Shown here: positions 16,505 through 24,175 of the stretch, in pieces
Numbering within the stretch: the stretch's first letter is position 1
How the letters are laid out: each line of letters opens with the position of its first letter
Source of the DNA: an uncultured Bacteroides sp.
Lineage (GTDB): Bacteria > Bacteroidota > Bacteroidia > Bacteroidales > Bacteroidaceae
Assembly (NCBI GenBank): GCA_944320865.1
Contig: CALUJC010000002.1
Location: 1-64,000 of the forward strand
Length of the DNA stretch: 64,000 bases
Direction of reading: 5' to 3'
The notes under the pieces: model-generated
What the model was told of the DNA's origin: nothing
Database searches by the model: none
What the model saw: only the letters and a program-made list of their open reading frames with translations
Translations under genes and position numbers: made by a program

Positions 16505-16903
16505 ATGAAGTACATGCGCATGTTTTTGCTGGCGGCAGTGGCCTTTACGCTATGTTCCGCCTTTACGATGAAAGACAAGGAGAAGCCTGTATATGTGTTT
16601 GGCATCGCGGCTTCTTTCAACGACACCATAGTTTACTATACCGAGGTACAATTGCTGGACAGCGTGCTGCTCGACAAAGACGGCTTTCTGCCGGACAGGG
16701 AGGTCTATTCCTATCAGCTGAAAAATCACATCGAGTATGACTTGAAGAAAAGCAACTATACCTGCATGATTTACTTTTCCGAGAACAAGACAAAGTTAGG
16801 CAAAGAGGCCGACAAACTAAAGGCAAGGTACGGGAAAGACCAGGGCTTGTCGCTGCAAGCCATAGAGCCCTCAGCATTCACCTTTAAGAAGCCGGAGGAA
16901 TAA
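16505..16903 (+). CDS. Small exported protein of unknown function
   Basis: A 132-residue protein with an N-terminal signal peptide (about 1-20, ending near CSAF). The mature part is charged and has no recognised motif; the sequence suggests one compact alpha/beta domain. It lies 3 bp before the clostripain-family lipoprotein gene and shares its promoter, so the two are probably one operon. It could be an inhibitor or partner of that protease, but this is only positional. Confidence 0.75.
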   Translation: MKYMRMFLLAAVAFTLCSAFTMKDKEKPVYVFGIAASFNDTIVYYTEVQLLDSVLLDKDGFLPDREVYSYQLKNHIEYDLKKSNYTCMIYFSENKTKLGKEADKLKARYGKDQGLSLQAIEPSAFTFKKPEE

Positions 16904-16906
16904 GCC

Positions 16907-18115
16907 ATGAAGGGCAAGTTGTTTGCATCATGGGTTTGCCTGCTGGTCTTCTTGGTGTCGTGCGAGCAGAAGACGGATATCATTATTCCTACGCCGGGGG
17001 AGAAGACGGTGCTGGTGTATCTGGCAGCAGACAATAATATTGGTCGGTATGTGCAGTCTGATTTAGACGAGATAATGCGGGGAGTAGAAGAAAATCCGCT
17101 TTCCGTGTCCCAGCACCTGGTTATTTATGACGATAGGGGCGGGGAGGCAAGACTGTATGAAGTGGTGTACGAGGATGGCAAAGCCGCCGAAAAGACAATT
17201 AAGGCATACCCTGACCGCAACTCCGCCGGATTGGATGAGACGTTGGAAGTGTTCAACGATGTCTTCAATAATCCCCTTTACGAAGCAGAAAGCTACGGGC
17301 TGGTCTATTGGTCGCATGCCGATGGCTGGATACCTTACCCTCTGCCCAGTTCGCGCTGGATAGGGCAGGACACGGGCGATGGCGACAATCGCATGAATCT
17401 TTCCGAATTCAAGCAGGTGCTGGACGCTGCTCCCCATTTCGACTTTATCTTGATTGATGCCTGCTTCATGCAGAGCATAGAGGTGGCTTACGAATTGCGC
17501 AATTACACCGATTATTATATAGCTTCTCCCACCGAGACCCCGGGAACAGGTGCGCCTTACGATGCCATTCTTCCTTATATGTTCAAGAAAGGGGCTGCCA
17601 AGAAATTGGCGGAAGCCTACTATAATGTCTATGCAGAGGTGTATAATCCGGAACGCATATCCGATTCTCCTTGGACGATGGGTGCCGCCATCTGCGTGTC
17701 GGAAACTGCATGTTTGGAAACGTTGGCTGCTGCCACGCGTGCGGCATTGCAGACGGTAAGCGTCCCGCTGGATTGTGCAGACCTTAGAAGGGAGGCTTTC
17801 AACTACGACCAACGCAGCACTTCTTCTTCTCTGTATGTCGGTTACTACGACTTGGCGGACATTATGCAGGAGTCGCTTGAAGAGGATGTTTATGCCGGCT
17901 GGAAGCGTGCCTTTGACGACGCGGTGACTTATTATACAACGCCTACCAATTATTCGGCTGCTTCTGATGGCTGGACTGTTGTAGGCAATTTTTCCATGAA
18001 AGGCACCCACGGCGTCACCCATTACCTGCCCTCGTCTCCCGATGCGGCGGCTTGCGAGCCTTACCATACGTTGGAGTGGTACAATGCCGCAGGCATAGCG
18101 GCTATGGGCTGGTAG
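16907..18115 (+). CDS. Clostripain-family (C11) cysteine protease lipoprotein
   Basis: A 402-residue lipoprotein (lipobox VSC, Cys19). The caspase-like C11 fold is indicated by TVLVYLAADNN near residues 34-44, the catalytic His in YWSHADGW (H137) and the catalytic Cys in ILIDACFMQ (C186). The SPTETPGTGAPYD segment at about 208-220 is typical of this family in Bacteroides. Members cleave after basic residues and are secreted or surface-attached. It is the last gene of its operon and faces the two-component genes, with a shared terminator at 18166-18195. Confidence 0.85.
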   Translation: MKGKLFASWVCLLVFLVSCEQKTDIIIPTPGEKTVLVYLAADNNIGRYVQSDLDEIMRGVEENPLSVSQHLVIYDDRGGEARLYEVVYEDGKAAEKTIKAYPDRNSAGLDETLEVFNDVFNNPLYEAESYGLVYWSHADGWIPYPLPSSRWIGQDTGDGDNRMNLSEFKQVLDAAPHFDFILIDACFMQSIEVAYELRNYTDYYIASPTETPGTGAPYDAILPYMFKKGAAKKLAEAYYNVYAEVYNPERISDSPWTMGAAICVSETACLETLAAATRAALQTVSVPLDCADLRREAFNYDQRSTSSSLYVGYYDLADIMQESLEEDVYAGWKRAFDDAVTYYTTPTNYSAASDGWTVVGNFSMKGTHGVTHYLPSSPDAAACEPYHTLEWYNAAGIAAMGW

Positions 18116-18165
18116 AAGAAGTCGGGAAGTTCCCCCAAACCACCATACCCATAACATAAAAAGAA

Positions 18166-18195
18166 CGCCTCCCCCGTTCGCTTGCGGGGGAGGCG
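18166..18195. terminator. Hairpin terminator between convergent genes
   Basis: CGCCTCCCCC (18166-18175) pairs perfectly with GGGGGAGGCG (18186-18195) around GTTCGCTTGC. A-rich DNA precedes it, so it could work in both directions, between the clostripain gene and the response regulator gene. Confidence 0.65.
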
Positions 18196-18402
18196 CCTTA
18201 CACAAAAACTAAACTAGACTTAACTAAACTATTCTATTAAGAGTTTCACAACTCCTTTTGTATGGCACAAAGATAAGCATACATTTTGGAATATGCAACA
18301 ATAATGAGGAAATAAATAGACGAATTCCTCATTTTTATCGACAAATGGGCTCCCTGCTTCTCGTCCACTTCCCTTTGATGACCATAATCTGGTTCCTGTG
18401 GC

Positions 18403-19104
18403 TCAGCTCCTGCGGTTGAGGTAGTCCTGGAAAGCTTGCTTGTAGCTGTCGCTGATGGGGATGTAGGTCTTGCCGAACACGATGCGCCCACGGTCTATGA
18501 TGCGTATCTTTTCTTTCTGCACGATGTACGAGCGGTGCACGCGCATGAAGCGTGAGGCGGGCAGCAGGTCTTCCATGGCCTTCATGCTCATGAGCGAGAG
18601 GATGGGCTTGGACGAATTCTCCTCGTATATCTTGATGTAGTCTTTCAGCCCCTCGATGTAGAGTATGTTTTTCAGTTCTATCTGCACCAGCTTGTAGTCG
18701 CTTTTCACGAAGATGCTTTGTATTTCCTCGCGGGGCTGTGGCAGCAGTTCAAACCACTTTTGGGCCTTGTGGGCAGCTTGCAGGAAGTCGGTGTACGAGA
18801 TGGGCTTCAGCAGGTAGTCCAGCGCGTTGACTTTGTAGCCGTCGATGGCATACTGGTCGAAGGCGGTGGTGAAGACGATGCGCGTGGAGGGCGGCACCAT
18901 CTTGGAGAACTCCAGCCCGTTGAGTTCGGGCATCTGGATGTCGAGGAAGAGCAGGTCGACGTGGCGGTCGGGCAGCTCCTTCATGGCCTGTACGGCACTG
19001 GGATACTTGCCGGCCAGCTCCAGGAAGGGGGTCTTCCGGACGTAGCTCTCGAGCAGGTCGAGGGCGAGAGGCTCATCGTCTACGATAGCACATTTCAGGT
19101 TCAT
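18403..19104 (-). CDS. LytTR-family response regulator
   Basis: A 233-residue protein with a receiver domain (acidic D9/D10, phospho-acceptor D55 in LLFLDIQMPE, T79/T80, K100) and a C-terminal LytTR DNA-binding domain (about 128-230, with FMRVHRSYIV and the IIDRGRIVFGKTYIPIS segment). It overlaps the histidine kinase gene by 4 bp (ATGA) and is translated with it. The neighbouring tolC-macA-macB operon is the likely target. Confidence 0.9.
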   Translation of the reverse strand: MNLKCAIVDDEPLALDLLESYVRKTPFLELAGKYPSAVQAMKELPDRHVDLLFLDIQMPELNGLEFSKMVPPSTRIVFTTAFDQYAIDGYKVNALDYLLKPISYTDFLQAAHKAQKWFELLPQPREEIQSIFVKSDYKLVQIELKNILYIEGLKDYIKIYEENSSKPILSLMSMKAMEDLLPASRFMRVHRSYIVQKEKIRIIDRGRIVFGKTYIPISDSYKQAFQDYLNRRS

Positions 19105-20177
19105 GGCGTGGGTGTTTTATCTATGATTAATGTTGAGCGATACAGGGTGCCCTCGGCATTGGGGCCTTGCTGCCAGCGGTAGTGGCCAGGGTAGGTCAGT
19201 GCCAGGCGTCTTTTCACCTGCTCCAGGCCGATGCCGCTTCCGCTTTTGTCGGCCTGGGTCTTGGGGTGGTTGGTGTTTTCTATCTCGCAGCGTATGGTGT
19301 GCTCGTCTTCTGTGAAGCGGATGCTGATGTAGCTGGGTTCGGTGGGCGAGATGCCGTGCTTGAAGGCGTTTTCTATCAGCGAGATGAAGATGAGCGGGGC
19401 GATGGGCGTGCGGCTGTCCGGGTGGACGTCGAAGCGGGTGGCCACGCGCACCTGGTCGGAGAGGCGGATGCGCATCAGCCCGATGTAGTTGCGGATGAAG
19501 TCCATCTCCTTGTTCAGCGGCACGAAGTTCTGCTGGTTGTCGTAGAGCACGTGGCGCAGCAGGCGGCTCAGCTCTTGCACGGCTTCCTGTGCCTTGTCGG
19601 CATCAAAGGCTATCAGCGCGTAGATGTTGTTCAGCGTGTTGAGCAGGAAGTGGGGGTTGAGCTGGTTGCGCAGGTTCTTCAGTTCGGCCTCCATGCGGCT
19701 CTTTTCGGCAGCCTGCAGGGCCGACTCGTTTTGCTTCCACCTCATGCTCAGGCGGATGGCGGCGCTCATGCCGGCTATGAGGGCCAGCGAGCAGGCGTCG
19801 CGCAGCACGAACATCCATTTGGGCGGTCCCAGGGGCCTGCCTTCCGTGAGTTTGCGGATGAGTTCGCCGTACAGGTACTCCTGCCACACGTGTCCGCCCA
19901 GCACCACCAGGGCGATGAGCACGAGGTTGAGGATGAGGTATGGCTTCATCTTGCCCCGGAAGAGGTAGCGGGGGATGAGCAGGAAGTAGTTGACGTAGAA
20001 CGTGATGAGGAACGAGAGCGGCATGATGAGCCCATGTCCCACGTAGGCTTTCCAGTCGATGTTGAACCCACTGTGGCTTATCATCAGGAAGGGGAAGCCC
20101 AGGGTGATGCCCCAGCCGATGACGTGTATCAGTATCCCCACCGTGCGGGGGTGCCGGTCGATGCTGTCTTTCATCAT
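19101..20177 (-). CDS. LytS-like sensor histidine kinase
   Basis: A 358-residue membrane kinase. Four hydrophobic segments lie at about 13-34, 45-66, 78-96 and 122-142. A His_kinase domain follows with the phospho-acceptor H176 in NQLNPHFLLNTLNNIY, then an HATPase domain with IENAFKHGI (N-box) and GSGIGLEQVKRRL (G-box). It has no large periplasmic sensor. It is a partner of the overlapping LytTR regulator. A -7-like box (TAACTTTG, 20193-20186) just upstream suggests the pair can be transcribed apart from the efflux operon. Confidence 0.88.
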   Translation of the reverse strand: MMKDSIDRHPRTVGILIHVIGWGITLGFPFLMISHSGFNIDWKAYVGHGLIMPLSFLITFYVNYFLLIPRYLFRGKMKPYLILNLVLIALVVLGGHVWQEYLYGELIRKLTEGRPLGPPKWMFVLRDACSLALIAGMSAAIRLSMRWKQNESALQAAEKSRMEAELKNLRNQLNPHFLLNTLNNIYALIAFDADKAQEAVQELSRLLRHVLYDNQQNFVPLNKEMDFIRNYIGLMRIRLSDQVRVATRFDVHPDSRTPIAPLIFISLIENAFKHGISPTEPSYISIRFTEDEHTIRCEIENTNHPKTQADKSGSGIGLEQVKRRLALTYPGHYRWQQGPNAEGTLYRSTLIIDKTPTP

Positions 20178-20185
20178 AGTGCTTG

Positions 20186-20193
20186 CAAAGTTA
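20186..20193 (-). promoter_or_regulatory. -7-like box upstream of the histidine kinase gene
   Basis: TAACTTTG is read on the minus strand 9 bp before the ATG. No clear -33 element is seen at the right distance, and the spacing to the start is short. Confidence 0.3.
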
Positions 20194-20312
20194 CGAAAAT
20201 TATCGTCCGTCCGTTTCCCCTCGGGGCGTGTTTATGGAATTTTGTTGACATCTCCAGGAAGGGCCGAATTTGTTAATATGTGTATAAAATCAATCTATTT
20301 TACCGCGACCCC

Positions 20313-20467
20313 AACGACACTATAGTGTCGTTAAAAATAGACCATAGTGTCGTCGGAAACGGACCATGGCGCGTTTTCAACGACACTATGGCGCGTTTAT
20401 AACTGCGCCATGGTCCGTTTCCGACGACACTATGGCGTAGTTCCGGCGGCACCATGGCGCGGTTTTC
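20313..20467. repeat. Seven ~22-bp palindrome-centred repeats (J)
   Basis: Consecutive units of about 20-24 bp each have a short palindromic centre, for example ACGACACTATAGTGTCGT (a perfect 18-bp palindrome at about 20314-20331). The others are variants built from CGACACTATGG, GACCATGG and GGCGCG. They fill the 340-bp gap between the MacB permease gene and the kinase gene. No ORF is supported here. Confidence 0.75.
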
Positions 20468-20517
20468 ACGCCTTCGGGGCGGATTGTCTGAAATGTTGAC
20501 ATCCTGCCCCTCCGGCC

Positions 20518-21738
20518 TTACTCGTAGCGGATGGCCTCGATGGGGTCGAGCTGCGCCGCCTTCTTGGCGGGATACCAGCCGAAGAATACGCCCGTGAAGG
20601 TGCAGACGGCGAACGACAGCAGCACGCTCCATGGCTGGATGAACACCGGCCACCCGGCCATGGCCTTCACCACGAACGACAGGCCGCAGCCCAGCAGCAC
20701 GCCTATCAGTCCGCCGGTGATGCTGATGAGCACCGCCTCGATGAGGAACTGGCTGAGGATGTCGATGCCCCGTGCGCCGACGGACATGCGCAGGCCTATC
20801 TCCCGCGTGCGCTCCGTCACCGAGACGTACATGATGTTCATGATGCCTATGCCGCCCACCACGAGCGAGATGGCGGCGATGCTGGCCAGCAGCGTGGTCA
20901 TCAGGTCGGTCGTCGTGTTCAGCATCGAGCTCAGCTCCTCCTGGCTGCGGATGGAGAAGTCGTCCTCGTCCGTGGCCTTCAATTTATGGTTGCGTCGCAG
21001 CAGTTCGCTGATTTCCTCCGTGGCATAGTCCGTCATGCCCTCGCTCAGGGCCGAGGCAAAGATGCCTTGCAGGTAGGTCTGCGCCAGCAGGCGCTTCATC
21101 ACGGTGGAGTAGGGGGCCAGCACAATGTCGTCCTGGTCCATGCCCATGGAGTTGTAGCCCTTGCTCTTGAGCACGCCTATCACGCGGAAGGGCACCTGGT
21201 TGAAGCGGATAATCTGCCCTATGGGGTCCTGTCCGTCGGGGAAGAGGTTGTCCACGATGGTCTTGCCTATGATGCACACTTTGGCCGAAGTCTGTATGTC
21301 CTGCTCGGTAAACATCTCGCCGCTCTCCACCGTCAGCTGGCGTATCTCCAGGTAGTCCGTGCCCACGCCGTTGATGCTCGAAGGGTAGTTGTTGTTGCCG
21401 GCAATGAGTTGCCCGCTGCTGCTCACGTTGGGGCTCACGGCGGCGAGGAAGGTGGTCTCCGTGCGCAGCGACTCGTAGTCCTCCAGGTCCAGCGTCTGCA
21501 TGTCGTCGGCGCTTTGGCGCACGCCTCCGCGCATCTCGCCGCCCGGGTGAATCATAATCATGTTCGAGCCCATCTCCGATATCTGTGCCTGTATGCTCAG
21601 CTTGGAGCCCTGCCCTATGGCAATCATCGTGATGACGGACGTCACGCCGATGATGATGCCCAGCATGGTGAGGAAGGCGCGCATCTTGTTGTTTGCCAAG
21701 GCGCGCAGGGCTATTTTGAATAAGTTGGTTCCGTTCAT
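20518..21738 (-). CDS. MacB-like ABC transporter permease
   Basis: This 406-residue protein starts at MNGTNLFKIALRAL (21738). An upstream in-frame ATG at 21828 would read through repeat F and is rejected. The topology is MacB/FtsX-like: one N-terminal TM (about 20-42), a large periplasmic MacB domain (about 45-270), then three TMs (about 285-310, 335-360, 365-390) and a short WYPAKKAAQLDPIEALR-type end. It moves substrates from the periplasm into the MacA-TolC channel; drugs, peptides or lipids are possible. It is the fourth gene of the tolC-macA-ATPase-permease operon. Confidence 0.88.
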   Translation of the reverse strand: MNGTNLFKIALRALANNKMRAFLTMLGIIIGVTSVITMIAIGQGSKLSIQAQISEMGSNMIMIHPGGEMRGGVRQSADDMQTLDLEDYESLRTETTFLAAVSPNVSSSGQLIAGNNNYPSSINGVGTDYLEIRQLTVESGEMFTEQDIQTSAKVCIIGKTIVDNLFPDGQDPIGQIIRFNQVPFRVIGVLKSKGYNSMGMDQDDIVLAPYSTVMKRLLAQTYLQGIFASALSEGMTDYATEEISELLRRNHKLKATDEDDFSIRSQEELSSMLNTTTDLMTTLLASIAAISLVVGGIGIMNIMYVSVTERTREIGLRMSVGARGIDILSQFLIEAVLISITGGLIGVLLGCGLSFVVKAMAGWPVFIQPWSVLLSFAVCTFTGVFFGWYPAKKAAQLDPIEAIRYE

Positions 21739-21751
21739 TTTGGTGTAATGT

Positions 21752-21855
21752 TTAGTTGGTGAGGTGACAAGGGACGAGGTGACAAGGTAATGATATATCC
21801 TTGTTCCCTTGTTAACTTGTTCCCTCATCGCCTTGTTCCCTCGTTCCCTGAAAAT
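21752..21855. repeat. Intercistronic inverted word-repeat F (GACAAGG type)
   Basis: A left arm of GGTGAGGTGACAAGGGACGA-type words (about 21759-21787) faces CCTTGTTCCCTTGTTAACTT-type words (about 21799-21848), so the RNA would fold. It fills the gap between the ATPase stop and the permease start. The words resemble the outer arms of elements A and B (GACAAGGAGACAAGTTGACG). Confidence 0.7.
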
Positions 21856-22602
21856 TTAGTCGTCAATGTCGGGCGGCAGTTCCGCCAGGGCGCGGGCGGC
21901 GTCCTGTATGTCCGTGTTGGGTGTATCCTCGGTGACGTGCCCGTCGCGCAGGCGGATGTTGCGGCTGCTGTATTGGGCAATGTCCGGGTTGTGCGTCACG
22001 AAGATGATGGTGCGCCCCTCGGCGTGCAGCTTCTGGAAGAGCACGAGTATTTCGTACGACGTGCGTGTGTCCAGGTTGCCGGTCGCCTCGTCGGCCAGTA
22101 TCACTGCCGGATTGTTCACCAGCGCCCGGGCTATGGCCACGCGCTGCATCTGTCCGCCGGACATTTGGTTGGACTTATGCTCCAGCCGGTCGCCCAGCCC
22201 TACGGCCACCAAGGCATCGATGGCACGGCGGCGCCTTTCGGCAGCCGACACCGAAGGGTTGTACATCAGCGGCAGCTCCACGTTCTCCACGGCGGTAGTC
22301 TTGGGCAGCAGGTTGTAGTTTTGGAATACAAACCCAATCTTGCGGTTGCGCAGCACGGCACGCTGAGGCTTCGACATGGTGCGCACCGGTATGCCGTCCA
22401 GCAGGTACTCGCCGCTCGTGGGGGTGTCCAGGCAGCCTAAGATGTTGAGCAGCGTAGACTTGCCCGACCCGCTGGTGCCCATGATGGTGACAAACTCTCC
22501 CTCGTCTATGCTGAAGGATACGCCACGCAGGGCATGCACCGTTTCGTCACCCACAATGAAGTTGCGCTTTATGTTTTGCAGTTCTATGACTTTGTTGCTC
22601 AT
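21856..22602 (-). CDS. MacB-like ABC transporter ATP-binding protein
   Basis: A 248-residue ATPase starting at MSNKVIELQNIKR (22602); another Met lies 7 residues upstream. It shows Walker A GTSGSGKST (about 39-47), a Q-loop, the signature MSGGQMQRVAIARAL (about 138-152), Walker B VILADEATGNLD and the H-loop IIFVTHN. It powers the separate MacB-type permease encoded just downstream; in enteric MacB both parts are one polypeptide. It is preceded by repeat H and followed by repeat F. Confidence 0.92.
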   Translation of the reverse strand: MSNKVIELQNIKRNFIVGDETVHALRGVSFSIDEGEFVTIMGTSGSGKSTLLNILGCLDTPTSGEYLLDGIPVRTMSKPQRAVLRNRKIGFVFQNYNLLPKTTAVENVELPLMYNPSVSAAERRRRAIDALVAVGLGDRLEHKSNQMSGGQMQRVAIARALVNNPAVILADEATGNLDTRTSYEILVLFQKLHAEGRTIIFVTHNPDIAQYSSRNIRLRDGHVTEDTPNTDIQDAARALAELPPDIDD

Positions 22603-22614
22603 AATATTCTTTTT

Positions 22615-22755
22615 AGAAGTCAAGAAGTTAAGAAGTCAAGAAGTTAAGAAGTTAAGGAGTTAAGGAGTTAAGAAGTTAAGGAGTGGGAAGTTAAGAAGTC
22701 AAGGAGTTAAGAAGTTTTCTACTTGACTTCTTGACGTCTGTCTTCTTGACTTCTG
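22615..22755. repeat. Intercistronic inverted word-repeat H (AAGAAGTTAAG type)
   Basis: About ten degenerate copies of an 8-bp word (GAAGTTAA / GAAGTCAA / GGAGTTAA) run from 22618 to 22715. They are followed by complementary CTTGACTTCTTGAC and CTTCTTGACTTC (about 22723-22752). It fills the gap between macA and the ATPase gene. Confidence 0.75.
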
Positions 22756-22774
22756 TATTCTATATTCTCCTATC

Positions 22775-24007
22775 TCATTCCTTCTCCCCGCCTTTCTTGT
22801 TGTTGCCACGGTCGGGCGGACCGGGCATGAAGGGGCTGCGGCCGGCGCCTCCTTGCGGGGGTGCCATTTGGCTGAAGGGCATCGACATGGTAGCTTCCGT
22901 CACTATCGTGGTGCCTTCGGCTATGCCCGACACTATCTCGGTGGTGATGCCGTTGCTGATGCCCGTCTCTACGGCATGTGCCGTGAAGACGTTGTTGCCG
23001 TCCATCGTCCAGAGCTTGTGCTCGCCCGGGCAGTCGTTGATTACCGCATCGTCGCTTACCAGCGGCTTTTCGGGGCGGAAGCGCAGGGCTCGTGCCGGCA
23101 CGCAAAGCACGTCTTTACGGTCGAGGGTATAGATGGTGACATTGGCCGTGAGCCGTGGTTTCAGTTTCAGTTCGGGGTTGGGCGCGCTGATTACCACTTC
23201 GTATGTCACGACGGTGCTTGTGGTCGTGCTGGCGGATGAAGAGCTTTCTTCGCCCAGGCGGATTTGCGTGACGCGGCCTTCGAATACGTCGTTAGGGTAG
23301 GCGTCGACGGTAAATGTCACCCGCTGTCCTTCCTCCACGCCGCCTATGTCGGCTTCATCCACGTCGGCCACTACCTGCATCTGTGTCAGGTCGGCGGCAA
23401 TGGTGAACAGTGTAGGCGTCTCGAAGCCCGAAGCCACGGTCTGTCCTTCCTCCACCGCCCGGCTGATGACTACGCCGTCTATGGGCGAGGTGATGACGGT
23501 GTACGACAGGTTGCGCTCGGCCTTCTGCAAGGCGGCTTCCGATGAAGAGTAGTTGCTCTCTGCCATCTGGTAGTTGTAGAGCGACTGGTCGTAGTCGGCC
23601 TGGCTGATGAGGTTCTTGTCGTGCAGGCCCTTGTTGCGCTCATAGGTTTTCTTCTGGTACTCATATTCCGCCTTGGCACCGTTGTAAGCAGCTTTTGCGG
23701 AGGCCACTTCACTTTCCAGGGTCACGCGGTCCATCATGGCGATGAGTTGCCCTTTCTTCACCACCGAGTTGTAGTCTACATAGATTTCGTCGATGATGCC
23801 GCTTACCTGCGTACCTACTTCCACCTCGGTGACCGGTTCGATAGACCCCGTGGCGGTGACCGATTCGGATATCTCGCCCTTCTTTACGACGGCGGTTTCA
23901 TATACCAGTTTGCTTTGTGCCTTTTTCCCTCCGAACAGCCAGATGGCTCCGCCCACCACCACGATGGCGATGAGGACGTAGAGGATGATTTTCTTTTTGT
24001 TCTTCAT
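22775..24007 (-). CDS. MacA-like periplasmic adaptor (membrane fusion protein)
   Basis: A 410-residue protein with a single N-terminal membrane anchor (about 6-26). A barrel-sandwich (biotin-lipoyl-like) half at about 45-75 is followed by a coiled-coil hairpin (about 95-165, with TYERNKGLHDKNLISQADYD) and then the beta-barrel and membrane-proximal domains (about 200-380). The C-terminal tail is Pro/Gly-rich. It links the MacB-type ABC pump to the TolC channel encoded upstream. Repeats I and H occupy the two flanking gaps. Confidence 0.9.
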   Translation of the reverse strand: MKNKKKIILYVLIAIVVVGGAIWLFGGKKAQSKLVYETAVVKKGEISESVTATGSIEPVTEVEVGTQVSGIIDEIYVDYNSVVKKGQLIAMMDRVTLESEVASAKAAYNGAKAEYEYQKKTYERNKGLHDKNLISQADYDQSLYNYQMAESNYSSSEAALQKAERNLSYTVITSPIDGVVISRAVEEGQTVASGFETPTLFTIAADLTQMQVVADVDEADIGGVEEGQRVTFTVDAYPNDVFEGRVTQIRLGEESSSSASTTTSTVVTYEVVISAPNPELKLKPRLTANVTIYTLDRKDVLCVPARALRFRPEKPLVSDDAVINDCPGEHKLWTMDGNNVFTAHAVETGISNGITTEIVSGIAEGTTIVTEATMSMPFSQMAPPQGGAGRSPFMPGPPDRGNNKKGGEKE

Positions 24008-24039
24008 AACCTATCTTTATATTTGTCATTATAGAATTC

Positions 24040-24175
24040 TGTAGTTGGTAGTCAGTAGTTAGTAGTTAGTAGTCAGTAGTTAGTAGTCGGTAGGAAGGAT
24101 GCTGCGGAATAAATAACCGGTTTCCCTACAAGTCATTTTATGTTGACTACTATCTACCGGCTACTGGCTACTTCA
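24040..24175. repeat. Intercistronic inverted word-repeat I (TAGTAGTTAG type)
   Basis: Tandem GTAGTTGGTAGTCAGTAGTT-type words (24041-24093) face GACTACTATCTACCGGCTAC-type words (about 24144-24172). It lies directly between the stop of the tolC gene and the macA start. Confidence 0.75.

Noticed and set aside
17063..18205. 380-residue ORF antisense to the clostripain-family gene
   Set aside because: It is a shadow of a real gene with lipobox and catalytic residues and reads through the terminator hairpin.
20518..21828. Longer start (21828) for the MacB permease
   Set aside because: The extra 30 codons translate repeat F; MNGTNLFK at 21738 matches the family start.
22615..24175. Repeats H and I as CRISPR arrays or phase-variation tracts
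   Set aside because: The 7-8-bp words are degenerate, not identical, and lie outside reading frames; they have an inverted counterpart instead of spacers.
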